Shown piece after piece: positions 1 through 5,340 of a stretch of 6,236 nt of DNA. Numbering within the stretch: the first letter of the stretch is position 1; each line of letters opens with the position of its first letter. The notes beneath the pieces were generated by a model, which made no database searches, was not told where the DNA came from, and saw only the letters and a list, made by a program, of their open reading frames with translations. The translations under genes were made by a program, and so were the position numbers. This stretch comes from an uncultured Clostridia bacterium (GTDB lineage: Bacteria; Bacillota; Clostridia; Oscillospirales; Oscillospiraceae), in contig CANDEH010000122.1 of the NCBI GenBank assembly GCA_947383645.1, positions 1-6,236 of the forward strand, read 5' to 3'.

Positions 1-725
1 GGAAGAACGAGGAGATGCGCAAGGAGTTCGTGGCCAACGTCTCCCACGAGCTGCGCACCCCCCTGACCAACGTGCGCAGCTACGCCGAGACCATCCGGGA
101 CATCGAGGACATCCCCCGGGAGATGGAGAACGGCTTTCTGGACATCATCATCGGCGAGACCGACCGCATGACCCACATCGTCCAGGACCTCCTCACCCTC
201 AGCCGCCTGGACTCCGGCCGGGCGGAGATGAAGATGCTCCGCTTCCCCTTCGGCGACGCCATCGAGAGCGTCTGCCGCGCCGTGGAGCTGGAGGCCCAGC
301 GCCACGGACACACCCTCAGCCGCTGCTATGAGATCGGGGAGCTGCCCATGATCGTGGGGGACCGGAACCGGCTGGAGCAGGTGATGATGAACGTCATCGG
401 CAACGCCATCAAATATACCCCCGACGGCGGCGCCATCCGGGTCAGCGCCGGGGCCGGGACCTCCAAGGTGTGGATGGAGGTCTCAGACAACGGCATCGGC
501 ATCCCCCGGAAGGACTGGAACCGAATCTTCGACCGCTTCTACCGGGTGGACAAGGCCCGGTCCCGGGAGAGCGGGGGCACGGGCCTGGGCCTCTCCATCG
601 CCCGGGAGATCGTCCTCCGCCACGGGGGGACCATCGGCCCCGTGGAGCACGAGGGCCGGGGCACCACCATCCGCATCACCCTGCCCATCCGTCAGGCCGC
701 CCAGGCCGGGGATCACCATGAGTAG
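1..725 (+). CDS. walK: WalK (VicK/YycG) sensor histidine kinase, C-terminal part
   Basis: The kinase core of a membrane sensor histidine kinase that phosphorylates the response regulator WalR, which controls cell-wall metabolism genes in Firmicutes. The gene is cut by the window's left edge; the frame is open from base 3. All catalytic motifs can be read. The H-box is FVANVSHELRTPLTNVRSY, with the phospho-accepting His codon at 45-47. The N-box follows as NRLEQVMMNVIGNAIKYTP, then the G1 box DNGIGIP, the F-box FDRFYRVDK, the G2 box GGTGLGLSIA and a final GRGTTIRITLP strand. The HAMP, PAS and membrane segments expected upstream lie outside the window. The WalK assignment, rather than a PhoR-like kinase, comes from the FVANVSHELRTPLT H-box and above all from the YycH- and YycI-like genes that follow directly. 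The stop codon overlaps the walH start by 8 bp, so translation is probably coupled. Confidence 0.9.
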   Translation, partial: KNEEMRKEFVANVSHELRTPLTNVRSYAETIRDIEDIPREMENGFLDIIIGETDRMTHIVQDLLTLSRLDSGRAEMKMLRFPFGDAIESVCRAVELEAQRHGHTLSRCYEIGELPMIVGDRNRLEQVMMNVIGNAIKYTPDGGAIRVSAGAGTSKVWMEVSDNGIGIPRKDWNRIFDRFYRVDKARSRESGGTGLGLSIAREIVLRHGGTIGPVEHEGRGTTIRITLPIRQAAQAGDHHE

Positions 726-2001
726 GCGGCGGGGCATCGGGGCCCTCCAGAACCTGGCCATCGCCCTGCTGGCGGCGTCGGCGCTGCTGCTGGTGCTCCA
801 GGTGGTCTCCTACGAGAGCGGACGAGACGGGCGTCTGCCCGACTGGCAGGAGCTCTTCCCCCCCGCCGGGGGCGAGGGGACGGCGGTCTCCAGCGACCTC
901 ACCGTTCTGCCCGCCCCGGCAAACATCGTGGTCACCAATCAGTACGGCCGGGGCAGCTACCTCCTCACCGCCGGCGACCCCGCCGTCGGGGAGCAGCTGA
1001 CCCGTCTCCTCCAGGAGGCCCTGGGCTCCGCCGGGGCGGTGGAGGCGGTGACGGAGGATCTGTTCCGCGCCGCGCTGAACGCTCCGGGCGTCTACTTCGA
1101 CTATCTGGTCCCTCTCCCCGCCGCCATTGTGGCCAGCCGCCTGGGGGCGGAGACGGATCCGGGCGGACAGCTCCGCCGGGCGCTTCTCTCCCAGGAGGGG
1201 GAGACGGTCCGGCTCTACCTGTGGGACGGCGTGGGCGCCATCTGCCGCTGCCCCACCGCCGTCTCCGCCGACGTGCTCTCGGAGGCGGTGGACCTCTTCG
1301 GCACCGACAGCACCTTCTTTGCCTTCGAGGCCGGGGAGGACTATGCGGATCTGGACCCCTACAGCGTATTTCAGCAGGGGAAGCTGACCTTCCCCGTCCT
1401 CACCGCCGCCGCCGCGCCCGTCGCCTCAGACGCCGACGGCCTTCTCACCCTTCTGGATTTCAGCCCCACCGCCCTGCGCTACCCCGAGGCCGACGGCACC
1501 CAGGTGGCGGAGGAGGCCCCCCGCACCCTGCGCATCCGCCCCGACGGCACCGTCCTCTACACCGGGGACACCGCCGGCTCGGTCAGTCCCCTCCTGGATG
1601 TGGCCGGCGGCCGGGAGCACCCCAGCGCTGTGGAGTCCGTCCTCTCCGTCCACCGCCTGATGGAGACCCTTCTGGGCACGGAGGGGGACGCGGCCTGGTA
1701 CCTCTCCGGCTACACGGCCACGGCGGAGGGCTGCCGCCTCACCTTTGACTATCTGGCAGACGGCGTGCCGGTGTACTTTGCCGACGACGTCAGCGCCATG
1801 GAGGCGGAGATTGCCCACGGTGTCATCGTCTCCTTCACCCTCCGCTGCCGGCTCTACACGCTGAGCCAGGAGACCGTGTCGCTGTTGCCGGTGCGTCAGG
1901 CGGCGGCCATCGCCGCGGACCGGTATCCCGGCGGCTTCCTCACCCCCGGCTACGCCGACCGCTCCGCCTCCCTCACCCCCGGCTGGCTGGTTAGAAAGTG
2001 A
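718..2001 (+). CDS. walH: WalH / YycH-like regulator of WalK
   Basis: A 427-residue protein with a short basic N-terminus (MSRRRG), one membrane helix at about residues 9-30 (LQNLAIALLAASALLLVLQV) and a long region predicted outside the membrane. This is the YycH architecture (B. subtilis YycH is of similar length). In that family the protein binds WalK through its membrane helix together with YycI and adjusts kinase activity. Assignment rests on position directly after walK, topology and length; sequence conservation in this family is low. The ATG at 718 overlaps the walK stop, and a GGGG stretch 7 nt upstream is a weak ribosome site, which fits coupled translation. The protein ends at LTPGWLVRK, only 10 bp before the inverted-repeat element at 2012. 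The tail may therefore be shorter than in relatives. Confidence 0.78.
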   Translation: MSRRRGIGALQNLAIALLAASALLLVLQVVSYESGRDGRLPDWQELFPPAGGEGTAVSSDLTVLPAPANIVVTNQYGRGSYLLTAGDPAVGEQLTRLLQEALGSAGAVEAVTEDLFRAALNAPGVYFDYLVPLPAAIVASRLGAETDPGGQLRRALLSQEGETVRLYLWDGVGAICRCPTAVSADVLSEAVDLFGTDSTFFAFEAGEDYADLDPYSVFQQGKLTFPVLTAAAAPVASDADGLLTLLDFSPTALRYPEADGTQVAEEAPRTLRIRPDGTVLYTGDTAGSVSPLLDVAGGREHPSAVESVLSVHRLMETLLGTEGDAAWYLSGYTATAEGCRLTFDYLADGVPVYFADDVSAMEAEIAHGVIVSFTLRCRLYTLSQETVSLLPVRQAAAIAADRYPGGFLTPGYADRSASLTPGWLVRK

Positions 2002-2011
2002 CGGCATGTTC

Positions 2012-2191
2012 AATTAGGAATGAGGAATTAGGAGTTAGGAATGGAGGTGTCCAGCTACGCTGGACGATTTGAATGGTTCCGGCCAAGCGGGAAGTCCTGC
2101 TCTCTAACGCATGGATATCTCCACTCTCAAACATTCAAATCCTGTCGCCAAAGACGACACAACAACAATTCCTAATTCCTCATTCCTAATT
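2012..2191. mobile_element. MITE-like element with 25-bp terminal inverted repeats
   Basis: A non-coding, AT-rich insertion between walH and walI. The left arm (2012-2036) and right arm (2167-2191) are inverted repeats of 25 bp with one mismatch. Inside lie further paired segments: GTGTC 2047-2051 with GACAC 2156-2160, and GATTTGAATG 2066-2075 with CATTCAAATC 2132-2141. There are also local hairpins at 2049-2065 (GTCCAGC, loop TAC), 2086-2101 and 2143-2159. The whole 180 bp would fold into a long stem with side branches. No open reading frame of note is present, so any transposition would need a transposase in trans. It may instead be a structured RNA or an intercistronic processing element, but its base composition, unlike the GC-rich genes on both sides, favours an acquired element. 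Confidence 0.7.
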
Positions 2192-2216
2192 TCTTAGAAA
2201 TGCAGGGAGGTGCTCT

Positions 2217-3029
2217 GTGGAAACTCGAAAACTGAAAAACATCACCATCCTGATTCTGCTGCTCTTGAATCTGTTTCTTCTGGCGCTGCTGCTCCACTTC
2301 CGTTTGCAGAAGGCCAGCAGCGGCCGGCGGCTTATGGAGCAGCTTTTCACCCTGTACCAGGACAGCGCCGTGGCCCTGCCGGAGGAGGAGGCGCTGCTCT
2401 CCGCCGCCGCGCCGGTCTCCCTGTCGCTGAACCGGGATCTGGACCACGAGGCGGAAATCGCCGTCTTCCTTCTGGGCCGGGAGACGGAGGGGGAGGCCCA
2501 GGGCGGCGGTATCTACACCTATGCCGGCCCCCACGGCACCGTACAGTTCCGTAGCAACGGCGCCTTTGACTACACCCCCAGGAATCAGCGGGTCAACGCC
2601 CCGCTGGACTTCTGCCGGGACTTCTGCCAGCGCTTCGGCTATGCGGAGGCGGAGGAGATCACCCTCCGCGGCGGCTCCGGCTCCTTCTCCGCCCTGCGCA
2701 GCGTGGAGGGGGTGGCGGTGTACAACGCGTCGCTGTCCTTTCTCTTTGAGGACGGACTGCTCCTCAGCGTATCCGGCTCCTGCCTCTCCCCCGCCGGCAG
2801 CGCCCCCCTGCCCGACAGCCGCTTCACCGTGGTGGACGCCCTGGTGAAGTTTCTGGACTACCGCAACGCCAGCGGCGTGGTGTGCAGCGCTGTCACCGGC
2901 GTGCAGCCGGTGTACGAGCTCCAGGCCACCGCCGCCCAGCCCATGAGCCTGGCCGCCAAGTGGCAGGTGTCCACAGACACCTACCTCTACTATATCGACT
3001 GCGCCACCGGCGAGGTCAGCCGCCAATAG
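2217..3029 (+). CDS. walI: WalI / YycI-like regulator of WalK
   Basis: A 270-residue protein with an N-terminal basic stretch (METRKLKN) and one strongly hydrophobic helix at about residues 9-28 (ITILILLLLNLFLLALLLHF), followed by an extracytoplasmic region. N-terminus, topology, length (B. subtilis YycI is close to 280) and place after walH match YycI, the partner of YycH in modulating WalK. The C-terminal stretch, a W-x-V strand followed by YLYYIDCATGEV, resembles the end of YycH/YycI domains. The start is GTG at 2217, supported by AGGGAGG at 2204-2210, 6 nt upstream; no better start fits the hydrophobic N-terminus. The 180-bp element separates it from walH, so co-expression depends on readthrough of that element. 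No walJ (yycJ) gene follows; repeats begin instead. Confidence 0.7.
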   Translation: METRKLKNITILILLLLNLFLLALLLHFRLQKASSGRRLMEQLFTLYQDSAVALPEEEALLSAAAPVSLSLNRDLDHEAEIAVFLLGRETEGEAQGGGIYTYAGPHGTVQFRSNGAFDYTPRNQRVNAPLDFCRDFCQRFGYAEAEEITLRGGSGSFSALRSVEGVAVYNASLSFLFEDGLLLSVSGSCLSPAGSAPLPDSRFTVVDALVKFLDYRNASGVVCSAVTGVQPVYELQATAAQPMSLAAKWQVSTDTYLYYIDCATGEVSRQ

Positions 3030-3055
3030 GGCGGCTTCAGGGGAGAGGGGATGCG

Positions 3056-3121
3056 TCTATTGTACGGCACGGGGCCGGCACTTTGTGCCGGCCCCGTCAG
3101 ACTGTCAAAAAAGACAATAGA
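3056..3121 (+). terminator. Hairpin after walI, probable operon terminator
   Basis: A perfect 13-bp GC-rich stem (ACGGGGCCGGCAC, 3069-3081, with 3085-3097) and a TTT loop, 40 bp after the walI stop. It is enclosed by a second 8-bp pairing, TCTATTGT 3056-3063 with ACAATAGA 3114-3121. No run of T follows on the plus strand; the next sequence is GTCAAAAAAGAC. If it terminates transcription it is not a textbook intrinsic terminator, and it might instead protect the 3' end or belong to the repeat array that follows. Confidence 0.55.
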
Positions 3122-3243
3122 GTTTCGACGGCGGTAAGGAGGATCGTGTGAAAGGAACCCAAGAGGGGTTCCTTTCGCGTGCAATTAGCCCGCCGTACCC
3201 CAAGGGCATTTCCTCGCCGCTACGCGGCTCAGGCACAGCGACA
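3104..3243 (+). repeat. Dispersed repeat, copy A
   Basis: First of three copies of a repeat in this window. A 106-bp core (3130-3235) matches copy C on the opposite strand (5194-5299) at 97 of 106 positions by hand alignment. A looser GTCAAAAA box upstream (3104-3111) is also shared with copy C. The core holds AAGGAGG (3136-3142), a GTG start (3148), an 11-bp stem GAAAGGAACCC/GGGTTCCTTTC (3150-3160 with 3166-3176) and a small stem GCCGC/GCGGC (3216-3228). The copy lies about 75 bp after walI, in the same direction. Confidence 0.85.
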
Positions 3244-3273
3244 GATTTCGGCCCTGGGGCCGAAATCTGGTAG
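3148..3273 (+). CDS. Possible 41-residue mini-ORF inside repeat copy A
   Basis: A GTG at 3148 with AAGGAGG 5 nt upstream opens a 41-codon frame ending TAG at 3271-3273. The peptide begins VKGTQEGFLSRAISPPYP and continues KGISSPLRGSGTA; it has no signal peptide, membrane helix or domain that I recognise. The same start, ribosome site and peptide opening recur in copy C (GTG at 5281 on the minus strand), and copy B keeps the peptide frame but lacks the start. The start codon sits at the foot of an 11-bp hairpin that could hinder translation. It may be a translated repeat peptide or only a side effect of a structured repeat. I lean to the latter, but the retained ribosome site makes it worth listing. 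Confidence 0.3.
   Translation: MKGTQEGFLSRAISPPYPKGISSPLRGSGTATDFGPGAEIW
3242..3269. repeat. Perfect 12-bp palindrome, first of unit 1
   Basis: CAGATTTCGGCC (3242-3253) pairs fully with GGCCGAAATCTG (3258-3269) around the loop CTGG. It follows directly after the conserved core of copy A. The palindrome after copy B (3384-3410) occupies the same place and differs at two stem positions, both matched by compensating changes on the other arm. Confidence 0.85.
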
Positions 3274-3300
3274 CCCCGGCAACTGTGTTGCCGGGGCTAC
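3270..3300. repeat. Perfect 14-bp palindrome, second of unit 1
   Basis: GTAGCCCCGGCAAC (3270-3283) pairs fully with GTTGCCGGGGCTAC (3287-3300) around the loop TGT. It abuts the preceding palindrome without a gap and runs into repeat copy B. It resembles a terminator stem but has no T-run on either strand. Confidence 0.85.
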
Positions 3301-3385
3301 CCAAGAGGGGTTCCTTTCGCGTCAAATCAACCCGCCGTACCCCAAGGGCATTTCCTCGCCGCTGCGCGGCTCAGGCACAGCGACA
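3299..3385 (+). repeat. Dispersed repeat, copy B (5'-truncated, tandem to copy A)
   Basis: A direct repeat of 3157-3243 shifted by 142 bp, identical at 82 of 87 positions by hand alignment. Four of the five differences cluster at 3323-3330 and one lies in the loop of the small GCCGC/GCGGC stem. It lacks the ribosome site, the GTG and the left arm of the GAAAGGAACCC stem present in copies A and C, so its 5' end was lost or replaced by the palindrome at 3270-3300. Confidence 0.85.
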
Positions 3386-3410
3386 AATTGCGGCCATCGG
3401 CCGCAATTTG
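3384..3410. repeat. Perfect 12-bp palindrome, first of unit 2
   Basis: CAAATTGCGGCC (3384-3395) pairs fully with GGCCGCAATTTG (3399-3410) around the loop ATC. It is the counterpart of the palindrome at 3242-3269 and follows copy B in the same way. Confidence 0.85.
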
Positions 3411-3455
3411 CCTCAGCTTGTCAAAAAACCAGGCGGGTTTTTTGACAAGCTGAGG
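3411..3455. terminator. 20-bp palindrome between convergent genes, possible bidirectional terminator
   Basis: CCTCAGCTTGTCAAAAAACC (3411-3430) pairs perfectly with its complement at 3436-3455 around a 5-nt loop. The stem carries a run of six A on one side and six T on the other. It lies 41 bp beyond the 3' end of rodA (minus strand) and downstream of the wal operon (plus strand), so it could stop transcription from both sides. The T-run is inside the stem rather than after it, so an ordinary intrinsic mechanism is uncertain. It also occupies the second-palindrome place in unit 2 of the repeat array. Confidence 0.6.
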
Positions 3456-3496
3456 CGGAGAAGCGCCCCCGGCGGATTTGGACTGTCTGCCATCCT

Positions 3497-4639
3497 TCAC
3501 CCGTGCCGCAGCCACTCCGGCAGCATCCGTTTTCGCACGCCGGAGATCACGCCCATGGCGGCGAACAGCGTCACAATGGAGCTGCCGCCGTAGCTGAAGA
3601 AGGGCAGGGTCAGGCCGATTACCGGCATGACGAAGAGACACATGCCGATGTTCTCAACGGTCTGGATCATCAGCATGGTGGCAAGGCCCACGCAGATGTA
3701 GGACCCCATGGTGGTCTTGGCCACCTGGGCGGTCTGGAAGCAGCGGTAGATAATCAAAGCCTCGATGACGATGATAGCCAGGCACCCCACCATGCCCAGC
3801 TCCTCCCCGGCCACGCAGAAGATGAAGTCCGTCTCCCGCTCGGGGAGGGCCTCCTTCAGGGAGGACTGGGTCTGGATGCCCTGAAACAGGCCCTGGCCGA
3901 AGATACCGCCGCTGCCCAGGGCCAGGAGGCCCCGGGTCTGCTGCCAGCCCACGCCCCGGGGCTCGTAGCTGTGGTCGAAGAGGACCAGGAATCGCTTCAT
4001 CATGTGGGAGGGCACCTTGTCGTAGATCACCAGGAGCAGCACCCCCAGGCCCGCGCTGCCAAAGCCCGCGGCGAACCAGTACCAGGGGAGGCCGGCGGCG
4101 AAGGCCATGCCGGCGTAGATCACCAGGTAGACCATGGCGCTGCCCGCGTCGGAGGAGATCAGGTAGATGAAGACGAACATGAACCCCGCGTGGGCCGCCG
4201 GCCAGAACAGGGAGTCCAGCCCCCGCATCTTTCGGTTCTCCCGAAACCAGGCCATCTGCTTGGCCAGAAGGATGGTGAAAGGCAGCTTCACGATCTCCGA
4301 GGGCTGGACCATCACCGGGAAGTGAGGGATGGCCAGCCAGGAGATGTTGCCGTACTTCCCCTTGCCCATAGGGGTCTTCAGCAGAAGGATAAAAATGATG
4401 TCGAAGGCCAGGAACAGCCACCACTTCTCAAAGTAGTACTCGATGTCGATGACGGAGAAGAGGAAAAAGAGCACCAGGCCGATAGCCATGGCCGCCGCCT
4501 GGACTGCCACGCTGCGCAGGCTGCCGGTGAAACGGGTGGCGCTGGCGATGAGCAGTATCCCATAACAGGTGGCCCCCACGCAGAGGGTCAGCAGGACGAG
4601 ATCCACTTTTTTCAGGAGAGCACGGATGGATTGCAGCAT
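3497..4639 (-). CDS. rodA: RodA/FtsW-family (SEDS) peptidoglycan glycosyltransferase
   Basis: A 380-residue polytopic membrane protein (about ten hydrophobic segments) of the SEDS family, which polymerises lipid II into glycan strands together with a class B penicillin-binding protein. Visible family signatures are a G-N-x-S-W-L stretch followed by QPSE at 112-115, the loop LPERETDFIF at 265-274, EELG at 279-282, ENIGM at 329-333 and PFFSYGGSS at 346-354. Asp271 of the TDF motif corresponds to the catalytic aspartate of RodA and FtsW. The NIGM form and the short N-terminus favour RodA over FtsW, but an extra paralogue is possible because no mre or PBP gene is beside it. The ATG at 4639 has AGGAG at 4646-4650, 6 nt upstream. 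The gene is monocistronic, with its own promoter upstream, and converges on the wal operon. Confidence 0.9.
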   Translation of the reverse strand: MLQSIRALLKKVDLVLLTLCVGATCYGILLIASATRFTGSLRSVAVQAAAMAIGLVLFFLFSVIDIEYYFEKWWLFLAFDIIFILLLKTPMGKGKYGNISWLAIPHFPVMVQPSEIVKLPFTILLAKQMAWFRENRKMRGLDSLFWPAAHAGFMFVFIYLISSDAGSAMVYLVIYAGMAFAAGLPWYWFAAGFGSAGLGVLLLVIYDKVPSHMMKRFLVLFDHSYEPRGVGWQQTRGLLALGSGGIFGQGLFQGIQTQSSLKEALPERETDFIFCVAGEELGMVGCLAIIVIEALIIYRCFQTAQVAKTTMGSYICVGLATMLMIQTVENIGMCLFVMPVIGLTLPFFSYGGSSIVTLFAAMGVISGVRKRMLPEWLRHG

Positions 4640-4681
4640 GGTGGGCTCCTCTTTTTCTGTTTCTGACGGGGGGAATGATTG

Positions 4682-4710
4682 ATTATAGCACAGAATGCCG
4701 CAGGTGTAAA
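4682..4710 (-). promoter_or_regulatory. SigA-type promoter of rodA
   Basis: On the minus strand, TTTACA (4705-4710), a spacer of exactly 17 bp and TATAAT (4682-4687), with a TG one base before the -10 box (extended -10). Transcription would start about 35 bp before the rodA ATG. This is the strongest promoter match in the window. Confidence 0.8.
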
Positions 4711-4787
4711 CCGGATAGACGGAGCATCCCTGTCCAAGATTTGTGTTGTTGCCAGCTATTGTTCAAACGTATTCGTCAAAACACCGA

Positions 4788-4824
4788 TATCGGGCGGTCA
4801 CCCTTGCATTGTGACCGCCCGATA
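4788..4824 (-). terminator. Terminator of the small membrane protein gene
   Basis: A perfect 14-bp stem, TATCGGGCGGTCAC (4788-4801) with 4811-4824, and a 9-nt loop. It starts 10 bp past the stop of the gene at 4834-5037. On the minus strand the stem is followed within a few bases by a short T-run (GGTGTTTTGACG), weak but in the right place. Between it and the rodA promoter (4711-4787) I see no feature. Confidence 0.65.
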
Positions 4825-4833
4825 AACTGGAAG

Positions 4834-5037
4834 TTACCATTTTCCTTTAACAATTCGTCCGCCGACCAAAATGGCGGAAAAGATAACGGCAAAAAACAAG
4901 AACGTAAGCCAGATCGGACTCAATACCCACAACCAGGGCCACGAAATCAATCCAGTTGCTCTGAGTACAACAAAAATCAGCACTAAAGCAACTACAGGGT
5001 CCATTCCAGGTCGTTTCGTTTTCTTCTCCATCCGCAT
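4834..5037 (-). CDS. Small two-helix membrane protein, 'Fragile-X-F'-like
   Basis: A 67-residue protein with a basic N-terminus (MRMEKKTKRPG), two hydrophobic segments at about 14-31 and 43-60, and between them the Trp-rich turn LISWPWLWVLSPIW. That turn and the preceding L-R-A-T-G-L-I closely resemble the pattern LTGVIxWSWWWVLSPLW of small proteins named 'transmembrane Fragile-X-F' found in phages and Firmicutes. Their function is unknown. The start chosen is ATG 5037, because GGAGG lies 5 nt upstream; an in-frame ATG at 5031 is an alternative. The gene has its own promoter and terminator and is clearly richer in A and T than its neighbours, suggesting acquisition from a phage or mobile element. 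Confidence 0.65.
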   Translation of the reverse strand: MRMEKKTKRPGMDPVVALVLIFVVLRATGLISWPWLWVLSPIWLTFLFFAVIFSAILVGGRIVKGKW

Positions 5038-5068
5038 AAGCGCCTCCAAATTCCGATTTTTCTTTCTG

Positions 5069-5097
5069 AGAATAGCATGGCACAGACTTCCCGGCAA
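5069..5097 (-). promoter_or_regulatory. Promoter of the small membrane protein gene
   Basis: On the minus strand, TTGCCG (5092-5097), a 17-bp spacer and TATTCT (5069-5074), with TG one base upstream of the -10 box. It lies about 30 bp before the ATG at 5037. Boxes are 4 of 6 or better against consensus, and spacing is ideal. Confidence 0.6.
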
Positions 5098-5193
5098 CTT
5101 GTTTTCGTGGAATTGCCGAAGTCTCAGCCAGCAACATACATCTTGAACCGGGACGACGGAGCTCTTTCCGCATTGACCGGTGTGCCGCCGGCT

Positions 5194-5324
5194 TGCCTGC
5201 GCCGCGCAGCGGCGAGGGAATGCCTCCGGGGTACGGCGGGCTGATTGCACGCGAAAGGAACCCTTCTTGGGTTCCTTTCACACTATCCTCCTTACCGCCA
5301 GCGATACCCGGTTGACTTTTTGAC
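5194..5324 (-). repeat. Dispersed repeat, copy C (inverted)
   Basis: On the minus strand this matches copy A at 97 of 106 core positions (5194-5299), plus the upstream GTCAAAAA box (5317-5324). It keeps AAGGAGG, the GTG (5279-5281), the 11-bp stem GAAAGGAACCC/GGGTTCCTTTC (5253-5263 with 5269-5279, loop of 5) and the GCCGC/GCGGC stem. It begins 17 bp after the niaR stop and runs in the direction of niaR, as copy A does after walI. No strong palindrome follows it, unlike copies A and B. The GTG frame stays open for 144 codons to 4847, but most of that overlaps the small membrane gene in another frame and is unlikely to be real. Confidence 0.85.
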
Positions 5325-5340
5325 GGGCTGCGCTGCGTGG

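Noticed and set aside
1991..2200. TTAGAAA occurs at 1991-1997 and 2194-2200, flanking the inverted-repeat element like a target-site duplication.
   Set aside because: The left copy is 14 bp away from the inverted repeat while the right copy is 2 bp away. Removing one copy plus the element would fuse walH in frame to walI, which is not a credible ancestral state. Probably chance.
2172..3026. A 284-codon minus-strand frame opposite walI, starting near the element.
   Set aside because: Gly/Ala/Val/Gln/His-rich antisense artefact with no ribosome site or family resemblance; the plus strand has the WalI-like protein with a membrane helix and a good ribosome site.
3503..4666. A 387-codon plus-strand reading frame opposite rodA.
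   Set aside because: Its product is low-complexity, rich in His, Gln, Gly and Asp, as expected for the antisense frame of a GC-rich gene. The minus strand encodes a clear SEDS protein.
4729..5160. A possible inverted short repeat: the segment near 4729-4754 resembles the reverse complement of the segment near 5124-5149 (about 20 of 26 bases).
   Set aside because: A match of this size is expected about once by chance in a window this long, and it does not extend on either side.
4847..5281. A minus-strand frame from the repeat C GTG runs 144 codons through the small membrane gene.
   Set aside because: Beyond the repeat peptide it overlaps the better supported gene at 4834-5037 in another frame, crosses that gene's promoter and has no recognisable domain. 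It is long only because stop codons are missing by chance.
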